Source: Delphinapterus leucas (lineage: Eukaryota; Chordata; Mammalia; Artiodactyla; Monodontidae). Taken from it: a stretch of 64,000 nucleotides of DNA. This document shows, one piece after another, positions 13,120 to 25,230 of this stretch. Numbering within the stretch: the stretch's first letter is position 1; each line of letters opens with the position of its first letter. The stretch is from contig NW_022098001.1 of the NCBI RefSeq assembly GCF_002288925.2, positions 5,255,478-5,319,477 on the forward strand, read 5' to 3'. Position numbers and translations under genes: made by a program. The notes under the pieces were generated by a model. It searched no databases, was not told the origin of the DNA, and worked only from the letters and a program-made list of their open reading frames with translations.

Positions 13120-13581
13120 CACCACCAGCATGTTAGAAGCCTGGGGAGGCTAATTCAGATAGGACAGTCAGGGAGGACGCCTCTGAGAGAGAGCATTTAA
13201 AGAGAGACTTGAACTGAACTTGAATATCTGGGGGGAATGGCCTTCCATGCAGAAGGAACGGTAAGGATAAAGTCCCTGAAACAGGAAAAAATTTGACATG
13301 TTCCAAGAACAGCAAGAAGGCCCATCAGGCTAAAGGAGAGTGAATGAGAAGTGTGGTGGGAGATGAGGCCAGACTGAGGCACAGAGCAGACCATAGGGCA
13401 TCACAGACCATGGTAAGGATTTTGGAGTTTATGTTGAGTATGATGGAGACCACTGGAAGATTTTTGAGTAGTATATTATATGATCCGCTATACTACCTTT
13501 CAAAATGGTCATTCAGTTTATTATGTGGGAAATTGAAAGAGGGTACAGTGGAGGATGGGAGAGACGAGCCAGGAGGCAATT

Positions 13582-13583
<2 letters not shown>

Positions 13584-13617
<34 letters not shown>

Positions 13618-13809
13618 TGGTACGCGGGCCTCACACTGCTGCGGCCCGTCCCGTCGCGGAGCACAGGCTCCGGGCGCGCAGGCTCAGCGGCCATGGCTCA
13701 CGGGCCCAGCCGCTCCGCGGCACGTGGGATCCTCCCGGACCGGGACATGAACCCGCGCCCCCCAGCATCGGCAGGCGGACCCCCAACCACTGCGCCACCA
13801 GGGAAGCCC
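13584..13809 (-). repeat. CHR-type SINE with 33-base poly-A tail
   Basis: A pure T run (13584-13616) on the + strand is the tail of a minus-oriented CHR SINE ending at gggaagccc. Flanks aggaggcaatttc (13571-13583) and aggaggttatttc (13811-13823) form the target-site duplication. Confidence 0.95.
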
Positions 13810-14356
13810 AAGGAGGTTATTTCAATAGTCTAGGCAGGAGATGGTGGGAGTATTGAAGATGAAAAGTGATTGGACCCTAAATATTTCATAAGATGAGCCA
13901 ATAGGATTTGCTCATGGATTGGCTATGGAGTATGTAAAAAAAGAAAAACGAAGATGGCTCTGAGTTTTTGAACCTGAACAATTAAATGTATAGTGGTACC
14001 ATTGACCGAATTGGGGTACCCTAGGGGAGGAGCAGATCTGAAGGAAGACATACACATAAGAGTTAAGTTTGAAGTGTGTATTATATGTTTAAGCGGAGAT
14101 GTTGGGGAGGCAGCTGAATATTAAAGACTGGCGTTCAGGGCAAAGGTCAGGGGGACTCAAAAGTGGAAAAGTTCACCTCGGAAGTGAGAATAGATTAAGA
14201 AAGCAGAGGAATGAACTGTTTGGTTCTCTGCAATTTATAGATAAGGAACAAGGGAAAAATCAAGGTAAACTAAGCCACTTCAGTAGGAGAGAAACCAAGT
14301 CAGCATGTTGTCTCTAAGATAGTGAAGAAAGTTTTTCAAGAATAAGAAAGTGATCA

Positions 14357-14470
14357 GGAGTTCCCCCGTGGCCTAGTGGTTAGGATTCCAGGCTTTCACA
14401 GCTGTGGCCCCGGTTCAATCCCTGGTTGGGGAACTGAGATCCCGCAAGCCTCACAGCCAGAAAAAAAAAA
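14357..14470 (+). repeat. short tRNA-derived SINE (CHR-related) with perfect 19-bp duplication
   Basis: Begins ggagttcccccgtggcctag, has a B-box-like ggttcaatccctgg and ends in an A run. The 19-base target duplication (14338-14356 and 14471-14489) is identical on both sides, so the insertion is well preserved and fairly recent. Confidence 0.95.
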
Positions 14471-14690
14471 AAGAATAAGAAAGTGATCAATAGGTAAAAA
14501 GACTGCTGGAAGGTAAGAACTGACCACTGGGTTTGACAAAACTGAGGTTATTAGTAACCTTTGTAAATAAACTTTTCTTGGAGTAGTGGGAACAACCTGA
14601 TTGAATTTGACCCGGGGAAGAATGAGAAGAGAAAATATAGAGAGATTTTCAAGGGGGTTTGCTAAAAGGGGGGCAGAAGTATGGGGCAGC

Positions 14691-16134
14691 AGCTACATGG
14701 GCACAGCAGCCTAGAGAATAGCTTTAGGATTGGAGTTAATACAACACGTTTATATACTGAAGGGAAAGATCCAATTGACAGAATTTGATGATGCAGAAGA
14801 TTCAGGGGGATAACTGTGATGAACAGTTCTCCGGTGGCTTAGAGGTGATAAAACCCAGAACACAAGTGGAAGAATTGCCTTACAGAGAAACAGGGACAGT
14901 TCATCTATTGTAACAGCAGGAAAGGTACAGGAATATAGATTTTTCGTGACCCTAGGTGATTCTGATGTGGATGAGCCCCTAACCACATTTTGAGTAATAC
15001 TGATTTAGATAAGCACTTCTTACACAAGGAAGGAAAATAGATTCATGTGCCAACGGGAGATGGGGAGTGGGGCAGGAGATGTGAAAAGAAAAAGTGACTT
15101 CAAAGTGGGGCAGTTTCACTTTCAGTGCCACCTGGGCTGACAGTATCACCCCTAAAATGGAGATGCAGCTCAGAAGAGGAAGGGGTACCGTGAGATTTTG
15201 CTCTCACCACTCAAATAGCCCTCTGCCCACCACCTCCTAGGACAGTGCCAAATTCCCTTCCCAGTTGCTCCAGACCAGCAACACTTAGCTTTCTGGAGGT
15301 CACTGACTGAAATGAAGTTCTAATGAAAGTTTTGAAACTTCTCCCCAGAAAAAAAGTTATACAGTCACTAGAGCTCTTTGGTTGCAAGTCACAGAACCAC
15401 TTTTGACTGCACAGACAAAAATAATTTATGGAAGCATATGGGGAATTCACAGATACAGAGGAGAGGCTGACAAATTGACTGAAACTTAGGAACCAAGCAG
15501 TTCTAAAGGGTCCCAGTTGTAGGAATTGCTCGGGCCCCTCTGCTACAATGAATAAATACCAAATGATTTCAGTCTTGTATTACCTGGTTCATTATTCAAA
15601 TTAGAAAATGTGATAGTTTAATTAGTTTCACATGGGTCATATGCCTAGGCGTGGGCTGGATATGTGTAGGACACCTTCATTAATAGCCTACCAGAGTGTT
15701 TCCAATGAGGAAGAAGTTATACACCAAACGAATATAACTCATCAATGGGGGTGATGTTATTACTAAAAGAATGTGGAATGCAGCAGACCAGAGTACCAAA
15801 AAAACTAATGTTTCAACTACTCATAAATACAAAATTTTACATATAATTTTGGAAGGTTCACAGACCTTCTGAAACCCATACATGTATCTTCTGGGATTCC
15901 AGTACCCACCAGGTCAAGAACCCTTAGTATAAACATAACCATTGAATATTCTTGGTTATCACTTTGCTGAATGCATAGACTACTGAGGTATTCTGGAGAA
16001 AATATAGCGGTGGCTTTTCTCCCTGTCTCCTCCCACCCCTCCCAAGCGCAAGAGCCTGGGTTGTCCACACGCTTCTGAAGGAGGGAGATGGCGTTGAACT
16101 GTTGGCAAGACTTTACTGTAGCCCTGCATGTTAC
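14691..16134. other. mostly unassigned; faint repeat traces
   Basis: A MER5-like end (ggtgattctgatgtggatg) lies near 14956-14974, and an LTR-like phrase (ttggttgcaagtcacagaac) near 15379-15398. Neither is enough for a firm call. No gene. Confidence 0.35.
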
Positions 16135-16260
16135 AAGAAAAGGGCTCAAACTCTGCAACAAGAAGACATGGGTTTGAAGCCCATTGCTGTAACCTCAAAC
16201 CAAGAGAACCTCTTTGAGTTTCAGGTCTTTGCCCTTAAATTTCCCTACTTGCCTCAACAT
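16135..16260 (+). repeat. probable MIR SINE fragment
   Basis: The block acatgggtttgaagcccatt, then ctctttgagtttcaggtctt has the MIR order but is very degraded. Confidence 0.45.
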
Positions 16261-16338
16261 TTATTATGCGATTCGTGTAATTATCTCAGAATATATGTTG
16301 TAAACCAGAAAGTTAGGAACAAGTTTTAGATATAATCT

Positions 16339-16405
16339 GTATATCTATATGGATATAGATCAATAGATGATAGTTAGATATAGATAGATAGATAGATAGA
16401 TAGAT

Positions 16406-16436
<31 letters not shown>

Positions 16437-16446
16437 GATAGATAAT
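16339..16446. repeat. GATA microsatellite
   Basis: GATA/TAGA units in two main arrays separated by GATGATA interruptions, about 105 bases in all. Confidence 0.97.
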
Positions 16447-16447
16447 T

Positions 16448-16565
16448 TCAGTGGTTGTCAAGTCTGTTTAATAACAGAAACATCTGGGAATGTTTTTAAT
16501 TCAAATACTCAGGTTCCTTCCCAGACGTATTAAATCAAAATCTCTAGGGGTGGGATATATATGAA
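16448..16565 (+). repeat. MER5-like hAT-Charlie MITE
   Basis: Starts cagtggttgtcaagtctgtt, continues with acatctgggaatgtttttaa and ends ctctaggggtgggatat. Confidence 0.75.
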
Positions 16566-17100
16566 GACATATATGAAAGCATCTCACAGTATTCTTCAGT
16601 TAGCTAGATTTGGGGTCCCACCATATTTCAAATCAGAATTATTCATTGTGATCTGCTGTTCGTTGACAACTCTGAAAAAAGTCAATATTACTAGTTGTGA
16701 GACCATCTAGATTTTGACTAGGTAAAGAAATATACTATTAACTTATTCTGTACCATAAGATATAGACAATCATATAGAGTCAGGGACTCCAACAGCCCCA
16801 CTGAGGAAGTGCCCGTATAGCAATAGCTGGCTTAGAACAAATTCTGCTCTCATTTATACACTAGGAATCATTAAAGTAAGATTTTACAGCTCGTGATCAT
16901 TTTAAGCACCATCAATTTGTGAGCATGGCTGTTTCCACCACTTCAAAAACTTTGCAGAGAAGTCTATAGCTTCCTGCAGTCCTTTAATATGGAGATGATG
17001 TAATGTATTCTTCATTTGTGGAAAAATGAGAGAAATTAATGAGAATGTAAAATACAAAAGAATGGTGCCAGGCTTAGCTCTAACAACATTTTTTATCATC
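16566..17100. other. unassigned DNA
   Basis: Nothing recognisable seen. Confidence 0.4.
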
Positions 17101-17112
17101 GGAGGTAGTTTC

Positions 17113-17328
17113 TTTTTTTTTTTTTTTGCGGTACGCGGGCCTCTCTCACTGCTGTGGCCTCTCCCGTCGCGGAGCACAGGCTCCGGACACGCAGGCTCAG
17201 CGGCAGCCGGCCATGGCTCACGGGCCCAGCCGCTCCGCGGCATGTGGGATCTTCCCGGACCGGGGCACGAACCCGTGTCTCCTGCATCGGCAGGCGGACT
17301 CTCAACCACTGCGCCACCAGGGAAGCCC
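17113..17328 (-). repeat. CHR-type SINE
   Basis: T run at 17113-17127, then the reversed CHR body to ggaagcccc. Duplication ggaggtagttt (17101-17111) versus ggaagtagttt (17330-17340). It carries a small internal insertion (gcagccggcc instead of ggcc) near 17202-17212. Confidence 0.95.
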
Positions 17329-17329
17329 C

Positions 17330-18375
17330 GGAAGTAGTTTTATAGTTAAGGTATGAGCATTCATTTTTTCCTTCAGTCTTCCTTAGAGGAGAAATAAATT
17401 GCACGAAGTATTTAAAACTCAAGGCAGAGGAGACCTTCCGTAAATACCTTCAGTTTCCTCAAACTTCTCTAGTCTCAGCTTTGCACTGTTTTATACTAGA
17501 TCTTAATAATGTCCTCATGCTGTTTCACATTTTTAAAAATGTTAACTCTTATAACATAAGCCATAGATAAGCATGACAAAGGCCCTGTCATCTTTCTTGT
17601 AGTGAGTATTAAGTTTTCTTCCTGAAGGTGATGTTGACTTCAGTTCTATTTTCCTGACAAAGTAAAGGCAGCATGTTTCCACTGAGTGCTCTGCCTGGGT
17701 GGCTACCTCCAGAGAGGAGAACCAACTCCTTCCTTGCTGACATCTACTAGACAGAAGGCCATCTTCGAAATGCCAATGTGGAGTCAGGAATACCGTAAAT
17801 CGGGAAGCTGATCCTCGAATTAATCAATACAAATGTTTCAAGCTTGAACATTTTAAACAAAACTGACTACAAATGTAAATTGAGAAATGAAAATACCTCC
17901 TTGCATAATTAGGCTATCTCCCCTTACAGGTTTAGGTACAAAAGACAGCCCTCAGTGCTGCACCATGCAGCACCGGGACCCCTTCATCACAGATTAGAAA
18001 GAGTTCAGTCTCTCCTCCTCCCGGATCCCCCTCTCCTGAATGTTCAAAAAGCCCCCCAGACTGCTTTCTAGAATCCAAAGTTCCATCTGATCTAACCTTA
18101 AGTCACATCGAAGCCAAGCTCCCTTCGGGCTGATGGAAGCTCAGCGTGAAGTTTGGGTTTCTCCCGAAGTTAACACAATGCTGTTTGTGCCACCATCGCC
18201 TAGACAGCACGTTGGCCCCTGATGTTATCACTAATTGCTGATGCTGTCACCACTACAAGAGCTCATAGTCACCACCTATAGAGACTTAAAGGGCCACTCC
18301 TGGTGGCTTTGACCCTGTTGTTAGACCCTTGAAGCTAGAGGATTCTACCACCTCTACCATAAGCTGGTTGCTCTA
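17330..18375. other. unassigned DNA
   Basis: No gene or recognisable repeat over about 1 kb. Confidence 0.4.
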
Positions 18376-18378
18376 AGT

Positions 18379-18560
18379 TAGTGGTTCTCAACCTTTACCT
18401 TTGATCAGAGTGACCTGGAGGACTTATTAAAATACAAAATGCTGATTCCCCACCCTCAGAGATGCTGATTTGGTAGGTCTGGAGGGGGACCTTAGAACAT
18501 GCATTTCTAACAAGCTCCTTGGTAATTCTAACGTTGCTGTTCCAGGGACCACACCTCCCC
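18379..18560 (+). repeat. MER5-like hAT-Charlie MITE
   Basis: Starts agtggttctcaacctttacc, then gagtgacctggaggacttat, gctgattccccaccctcaga and a 3' half with aacaagctccttggtaattc. Confidence 0.8.
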
Positions 18561-19250
18561 AGAACAGCAGCCTCAGACAAGCCCCTTCCCAAGACTGTCT
18601 GAAGCAATTCTCCATTTGTTTCTGATGTTGCTTCTCCAAGGGCATAAATCCTGGCTGGTTCACCCCAAAGCAGGCAGCTGAGTGAGCTACCACTGTGGCA
18701 GAGACCCCTGACAGGATTGCACTAGTGCTTCTTAGAGTGAGAGAGGAAGAGCCTTCTCTGGCCTGGGTTCCTTGCCTTGCAGTTTTAGAATCTGCTACTC
18801 AGACACTTCCCCGGCACTCAAGTCTGCCAACTGGATGCAGGTATACATAGGTTCTGGTGTCTACTGCCTCACTGGCCCCAGAAAAATCATTGCGCTTTAA
18901 CCATCTATCTCGTTACCCAAGCCAGTCCTCTAGTTTTAAGTCTTTTTACCTTCTCCAGTAATTTTATCTCATAATTTTATCAGTGAAGTTTCTATACCTA
19001 CTCTAGCACTAGGCCTTACTCAGGACCAACAACTCTGGCTCAGTAGGTTTTTATAACACTTTTTTGTGACATCTCAATCCTTTCTGTCCTAGAGGGAACC
19101 TGGGTTCCTAATGCAATTTAGTTCACCCCTGTCTTAGCAAACTTTGAGCTCCAAGTTTGAGATGCTGGAAAGAGACCAAGGGTGGCTAAGGGCCTCTAAT
19201 AAATTTTATCTCTTTAGGTGATAATCTCTAATTAATACAGTACATTTTTT
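18561..19250. other. unassigned DNA
   Basis: No gene or clear repeat seen. Confidence 0.4.
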
Positions 19251-19269
19251 GTGGAGACACGTGTGCATG

Positions 19270-19293
19270 TACACACACACAAACACACACACA
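19270..19293. repeat. CA microsatellite, interrupted
   Basis: ACACACAC-type run with one AAA interruption. Confidence 0.85.
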
Positions 19294-19477
19294 GGAAAAA
19301 AAATTACAGAACAAAGGAAAAACATGCAGGGTTTTCCTCTGTAATGAGATTGCTGTACACCTTGGTAGTCCCATGCATCATAGTGCATTGGGCATTAAGT
19401 TATAGAGGAATCAATAGTTGTCATTTGTATAACATATCCCAAGCCCTGACACTTAGTAATAAGCATCGTGATGACAT

Positions 19478-19520
19478 CACAAATATGAACATCCTTACCA
19501 AGTAGATAAGTTAGATAGGT
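19478..19520 (+). repeat. dispersed direct repeat, copy A
   Basis: This segment, beginning cacaaatatgaacatc, resembles 20720-20760 (cacaaatgtgaacatc) over more than 40 bases with a few substitutions and one indel. Confidence 0.55.
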
Positions 19521-20329
19521 AAACCTTTTTTTATGATTGTTGACCTTTGTTATTTCAGCATGGTGTTTTACTATATATACACCCCTAGTAGGCTTGGAAA
19601 TAAATATTAATAATAACAGAAGCCTTGCATTCTGGCCAACATTTCCTTATTTGATACGTATAGAGTTTTAAATGCGTTACAAAGGCAAAATTTGTTCAAG
19701 GGTATTCACTACCAATGTTTACTCTGTAAAGTGCCTTGAGGCATTCTCAGCATAAAGGGTATTATATAAAATGTCACCTTCTGTTCTTGTCGCTCATCTA
19801 ACAGAATACCTTCTGCTACGGCTTAAGGTAAGAATAAATCACTCATCATCGTCTTTCACAGGTAAACAGCAATGAGGTAGAAAATTAAAAATTAATAAAG
19901 TATAAGGTTTTTCTATTGTAGATAAAAATCGTATTTGTATTTAATAATTGAAACATCTTAAATGCAAGATTAAAATCTCATCGATAATTTTTTTAAAGTA
20001 TTTTGAGTAGTAAGCCTTGATTTTGTTTTCATGCTACTGTACAATTAGTACTCAATTATGCATAGGTTGTGCTTTTACAAATTTTTTTCTTCCGTGAAAT
20101 ACAATACCTATATGCACAAAATAATAATGTGGAGCTCAATGAAGCATCACAAAGGGAAGATCTATATAACTATAACCCAGGTCAATGGAGACTGTCAAGA
20201 TAGGGGGAATATTCTGCAAGTCAACAGACATTGCCAGCACCCCAAAGCTTCCTACCCATCCACTTCTGAGCACTAACCCCAGTCTTCTAGAGATAACTGC
20301 TATCCTGACCTATACAGGCATCACCACTC
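19521..20329. other. unassigned AT-rich DNA
   Basis: Nothing recognisable seen. Confidence 0.4.
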
Positions 20330-20925
20330 TGCCTGTTTTCAGATGACCACCTGAGCTTGCATCCCCTAAACCCTAGGGTATAGCTTTGTCTCCTTTTCGA
20401 ACTTTATATAAATGGAATTACACACCATGTGTTCTTTTGTGTCTGGCTTCCTTCACTTATCACTGTGCGTTGCATCTATGATGAGTATGTAGATATAATT
20501 CATTCATTCTCATTGCTGTAAAGTATTCCATCATATGAAGTAACACAATTTATGTATGCATGCTAGTGTGGATGGACATTTGAGCTGTTCACAGTTTGAG
20601 ACTGTGAAACACTGTAGGTGTTTGGAGCAATATATTTTTCAGTAAATCAATAACAGTCAGAAATGTTGTACAACGCTTCCCAACGGCAGACCCTCAGTGT
20701 TGAGCTCTAATGAGGCTAGCACAAATGTGAACATCATTACTAAGTATATAAGTAGACAGGCAGTCTTTGTACATAATTCTTGTCACAAACTTGCTAGCAT
20801 TTCTGTTGAGTTATACCTGGACGAGGAATTTCTAAGTCATAGGGCATGTGTGTCTTCAACTTCCCATCGTTTATGCCCAAGTGTCGTATTAATATGTATT
20901 TTCACCAGCATTAAATAAATGTTCC
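20330..20925 (+). repeat. L1M LINE 3' region
   Basis: Shows the usual L1M 3' series: actttatataaatggaatta, tgtctggcttccttcactta, gctgtaaagtattccatca, and a late tacctggacgaggaatttct block. Confidence 0.7.
20720..20760 (+). repeat. dispersed direct repeat, copy B
   Basis: Partner of the 19478-19520 segment, 1.24 kb downstream and in the same orientation. It lies inside an L1M 3' region, so copy A may mark a second L1M fragment. Confidence 0.55.
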
Positions 20926-20929
20926 AGTT

Positions 20930-21232
20930 GCTCTCCATCCAGGTCTCAGCTCAGATTTTATCTCCTTTGAGCATCCATTCTTGGCCTTTCTAGTTAAAGT
21001 AGCTGTCTAGTTAAAGTACTCCACACACCCCCATGCTCCTTACTCTTTTGTCCATTACTCTAACTTATTTTCTTCCTGCCACTTCCCACTATCTGAAATC
21101 ATCTTATTTTTTCCGGCTCTCCTCCACTGGGAGGTAAGCTCCATGAAAGAGGGACTTTACCTTGCTACTGTCTGGCACATAATGTCTGGAACATAATAGA
21201 CTCTTGATAAATATTTGTTGAGTGAACTGTCG
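20930..21232 (+). repeat. L2 LINE 3' end
   Basis: Contains caggtctcagctcagatttt, ccactatctgaaatcatctt, aagctccatgaaagagggac and the terminal gataaatatttgttgagtga. Confidence 0.9.
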
Positions 21233-21909
21233 GGAACTTCCTGTATTTAGTAAATACGCACAGTAATGCCGGTAGAAAAGATTTTACAGAATATAAACTT
21301 CTCAGTCCTTTTTGAATAAAAGTTTCACGCTCCATGTAATGTGTTTAATAGCCAGTGTTCAGGAAAATAATAGTCCATTTAGATTTTCCCATAATATGGC
21401 CATCATGACATGTGTTGAATAATTTTTCTTTTCTCATGAACACAGTGGACCTGAGCATTTCACATCCACTGTGAGAAAACAGATGCCTATAAATCAAGGC
21501 TTCCTATTTTTTTGAAGTACAGTCCATAATAATCAATTGATGAGCCTGCTATAGATAATAATGCATGGTTTCTCAAGGAACATAGCATGTAAGTGATTAA
21601 GAAGCTATAGGCCTGTGATTTTTTGATATCTATGGAATCATTCAACCAACTTTATTGTCTTGTTTTTAGCTTGAATAAAGGTTCATGAATCTTTAATGTG
21701 CATCCAGCCTCTATGGAATAGAGAAGTAGTAGTGTGTGACTTTTGGAATATGCTCAGCCCTATCTTTGCATTTCTACTGTAAAGCCAAGGTGACAAATAC
21801 CCAGGGAGGTAGCCAACCGTGAACTTCTTCTGTGTCCAGAGCCATCCTCAAGTGAATCCAAATACTTGAGGCAGGCAATGATGTATTAGACTATATTTTC
21901 ACAAATACA

Positions 21910-21914
<5 letters not shown>

Positions 21915-21950
<36 letters not shown>
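21915..21950. repeat. CA microsatellite
   Basis: About 17 consecutive AC units. Confidence 0.97.
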
Positions 21951-21953
<3 letters not shown>

Positions 21954-22795
21954 TGGGCTATCCCCAAATACTCAATTAATGCGGCTATGGATCAGAGAGG
22001 GATGTTTATGTTCTAAGTTCTTGACTGGTCCATGGTTTCTTCTTTTAAGGAAAGCTGACCTTGTGACCTAACTACTCTGGCTACAGTGAATTGCAACAAG
22101 GATGGGTACCAGATGCAAGGCTGGCAAGGGACATGTGAAAGGCATGAGACCTCTGCTAACAGAGCTGCTATACCTGGGAAAGTCACCAACTAAATAAATC
22201 AGGTTATCTGTATTGTAGAGTTTAAATGCAGGGCATGTGTATCGTTCGAGGGAGATGGGGAAAACACGACAGACTATGTGATTTTAGTTACATAACTTGG
22301 GAACTATAAATCACAGTTGTATTTCCTCTATAATCCTGCAAATATTAAAATTATTCATGAGGATGGAAAATAAAAATGGATAAAAACTATGAGCATTATC
22401 TCATGCAGAGATCTCCTAATCTCTGATTTAAGGCTTTGTGCAACTTTCTCCCGGACAATGACAAAAATATCAGTGGAGAGGAAGGGCAGAGCAGACAGAA
22501 CTCGAGAGGAAAGGCAGGAAGCACAGGTATGAGACAGTACAAGCTATTAGGCAGTAGAAACCATAAGTAAGCAAAAATCAGTAGGTAGCAAGTAGGAGAA
22601 AAGAGAATATTAGCTGTAAGGGCTACAGAGGTTGTGACTGAGAATAAAAAGGCAGAGTCATAGTGGTGAAATATTAAGGAACAATACTGCTAAAGAGACA
22701 AAAACTATCACTAGAATCACAAAGACTCACAAAAGTTCTTACCATTTCTGTAACGCCTGATCATGAGGCTGCAGTGTTTATTGGTCTTCCCTTCA
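21951..22795. other. unassigned DNA
   Basis: No gene or clear repeat seen. Confidence 0.4.
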
Positions 22796-22799
22796 TTAA

Positions 22800-22965
22800 A
22801 AATTTCTTGTACTCAATAACCACCTGAGGTGGGAATTCAAAATCTACTACCACCAACCCCCAAAAGTTTCTGATCTAGCAGCCCGGGGGCATGACCTAGG
22901 AATCTTCATTTTATGTATCTGAGCCTGATATTTCAATGAATCGCCCCTTAAGAAACATTAATCTA
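22800..22965 (+). repeat. possible MER5-like MITE, degraded
   Basis: The order aataaccacctgaggtggga, aaagtttctgatctagcagc and cttaagaaacatta suggests a very old MER5-type element. Confidence 0.4.
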
Positions 22966-23840
22966 TCCTGAAGTTGTATATGTTCCTCGAAACTGGAAAG
23001 AAAAATCTGCCTAAAATAGATCCCACGTGTGACTTTAATTTTGCAAAGATAACCCAGAGTTGGAGCATTTAAAACAAACTGCTGTGTTAGTTTTGTGATT
23101 ATTTTCACATTAAATCTTATTGCTAGAAATGTAACATTTCAAGTATTTCAAGTTAGGTCCCTCCCCATCTCAATCTCCATGGACAATATCGGACTTGTCT
23201 CCCTCTGTTCCCTCGAAGAGCTCTGCTCCAGGCGAATTCACTGATTCCCAAACACAGATCAATATTTTTTATGTCTGAACCCACTCATATTCCCATCTAC
23301 CCTATCTCCACTTAGGAGAATAGTGAGGAAGGAGCTGTAGGGTTGGCCTGTGTGGAATACGGGGTAAGGAGAGTGTTGGGTCCCACAAGACTGAGTTTGG
23401 GGGTTGGAATGGAAACTAGAACTTCCTGCTAGAGACAGGCCAACAGGCCAACAATCAAGACAATAGTCAAGTCAATATCTACTGGTAAATACTGAGTTTG
23501 AAGACTGGAGAGAGTAAATCCAAAACCAGCACAGAAGCTGGAGTCAGGAATCAAGGCAGAGTCTCAGAGCTAGAAGGATAGAACCGGCAGAAACAGAGTC
23601 TAAGTACCGAGAAGTCTAGTCAGATGGCACAGGCACCACTGGGAGGTTGTGACTTAAATTCATGGGCTGATGAATACATGGTGAATGGATGACTCAGGCC
23701 AGAGTAGTGACCCTTGTGTATTAAATCATCTCCTAACAACCTACTTAAAAGTCTCAGATCCTTGTAGGGCTAGATGTTTGCCAAGATAATCTTTGCCCTG
23801 GTACTGGTACTGTTTGTGGGCAGAATTTCTTTATGCCATT
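22966..23840. other. unassigned DNA
   Basis: No gene or clear repeat seen. Confidence 0.4.
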
Positions 23841-23844
23841 TGCC

Positions 23845-24010
23845 TGGTAAGTAACATCTGCGTGTAGATTGGTGTCTCAAAATCTTCTTCTGTAAAATGG
23901 GAATTATATTAGTAGCTAATCTATAAATTAGTGAGGATTAGAAGAACTAATACAGGAAAATAGATCATGTATATGTGCCTGGCACTTAGCAAACACCTCA
24001 AAATTATTGA
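23845..24010 (+). repeat. MIR SINE 3' half
   Basis: Reads cttcttctgtaaaatgggaa, gtgaggattagaagaacta and gtgcctggcacttagcaaac. Confidence 0.8.
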
Positions 24011-24095
24011 TGCCTGCTGCTGCCATTGTTGTTTAATTGTCATTGTTGCTATAATTAACTATTATCTATGTACAGTCAGTTATCTTGACAACTTC

Positions 24096-24310
24096 TTTTT
24101 TTTTTTTTTTTTTTTTTTCGTTACGCGGGCCTCTCACTGTTGTGGCCTCTCCCGCTGCGGAGCACAGGCTCCGGATGCGCAGGCTCAGCGGCCATGGCTC
24201 ACGGGCCCAGCCGCTCCGCGGCATGTGGGATCTTCCTGGACCGGGCCACGAACCCGTGTCCCCGGCATCGGCAGGCGGACTCTCAACCACTGCGCCACCA
24301 GGGAAGCCCC
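24096..24310 (-). repeat. CHR-type SINE
   Basis: T run 24096-24118, reversed CHR body to gggaagcccc; target duplication gacaacttctt (24087-24097) versus gacatcttctt (24311-24321). Confidence 0.95.
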
Positions 24311-24455
24311 GACATCTTCTTTATGCTAGATCTCTTGATACTGACTTCTTGCCAAGACTATGTCACATGTTGTTGGCTGTTTCCCTCTAGATGCTATATT
24401 ACAGACTGAACTCTCTCCCAGCAATTTCCATGTCTGATCCTGGCGTTTGATCTAT

Positions 24456-24805
24456 ACTATGGTCTGAATGTTTGTGTCCGTCAAAATTCATATGTCGAAA
24501 TCCTAAAGCCTAATGTGATGGTATTGGAGGTGGGGTCTTTGGGAGGTGATTAGGTCATGAAGGTGTAGCTCTCATGAGTGAGATGAATACCCTTATACAA
24601 GAGGCCCAGGAGAGAGCTCCCTCACCCTTTCCAACATATGAGGATACAATGAGAAGTCTGCAACCAGAAGAGGACCCTCACCCGACCATGCTGGCACCCC
24701 GATCTCAGAATTTTCAGCCTCTCAAACTGTAAGAAATAAATTTCTGTTGTTTATAAGCTACCTAGTATGTGGCATTTTGTTTTAACAGCACAACCTAAGA
24801 CAACC
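24456..24805 (+). mobile_element. solo LTR of an ERVL-MaLR element (MLT1-type)
   Basis: Reads actatggtctgaatgtttgt, gtgatggtattggaggtggg, gggaggtgattaggtcatga, then ctgttgtttataagctacct to a degenerate end near acctaagacaac. No internal retroviral genes flank it, so it is a solo LTR. Confidence 0.85.
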
Positions 24806-24879
24806 CACTACCTACTACTTCCTGAGAGTGTTACCTGTCCTACCAGGTAATAGGCCATTCCTGCTCATGTCCCCAGATA

Positions 24880-25230
24880 ATACAAATTCCTTCTCCCTTA
24901 TGAGGCATTTTTGAAGCCCTAACTGAAATACTTCCTTCTTCGGAAAGTCTTACATAACCTAAAGGGTTCTCCCCACTCTCTGGAATGCCTACTATATGTA
25001 GTCTGAATAATTAATCTGCCAATTAAGCACTTACTGCCTTGTGAAATCTTTTCAATGAGTCTCTCAAGTTGTTATTTAAATCATGTATTATTATTTAATT
25101 TATCACACATCTGTCCTGCGTACCAAATAAGATAATACCCTCCTTAATGATAGCAACTATATCTTATTCATCTTTGTACGCCCTACAGCTAAGCACCATG
25201 CTTTGCACAGAGCTCAATAAATATATTTGA
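24880..25230 (+). repeat. L2 LINE 3' end
   Basis: Degraded L2 3' end with atcttattcatctttgtacg and the terminal agctcaataaatatatttga. Confidence 0.7.

Larger units (their letters stand above)
13120..14690 (-). repeat. long L2 LINE copy, split by two SINEs
   Basis: Reversed L2 blocks follow each other over 1.2 kb of L2 sequence: ggaggacgcctctgagaga, aggaacggtaaggataaagt, gaacagcaagaaggccca, accatggtaaggattttgga, agtctaggcaggagatggtg, tgctcatggattggctatgg, and a distal part with ggttattagtaacctttgta and gtgggaacaacctgattgaa. CHR SINEs interrupt it at 13584-13809 and 14357-14470. Confidence 0.85.

Noticed and set aside
13344..13856. 170-codon + frame with a poly-Phe run
   Set aside because: It is an L2 and SINE read-through; the Phe run is the SINE poly-T tail.
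14357..14470. Possible tRNA gene (A- and B-box-like sequence)
   Set aside because: The tRNA-like head belongs to a SINE with poly-A tail and target duplication; no intact cloverleaf is needed to explain it.
16902..17309. Recurrent frames with VAQWLRVRLP, AGDTGSCPGPGRSHMPRSG and related peptides
   Set aside because: These peptides recur at every CHR SINE (17.1, 24.1, 39.9, 44.9, 60.3 kb and others) and are translations of the SINE body, not a protein family.
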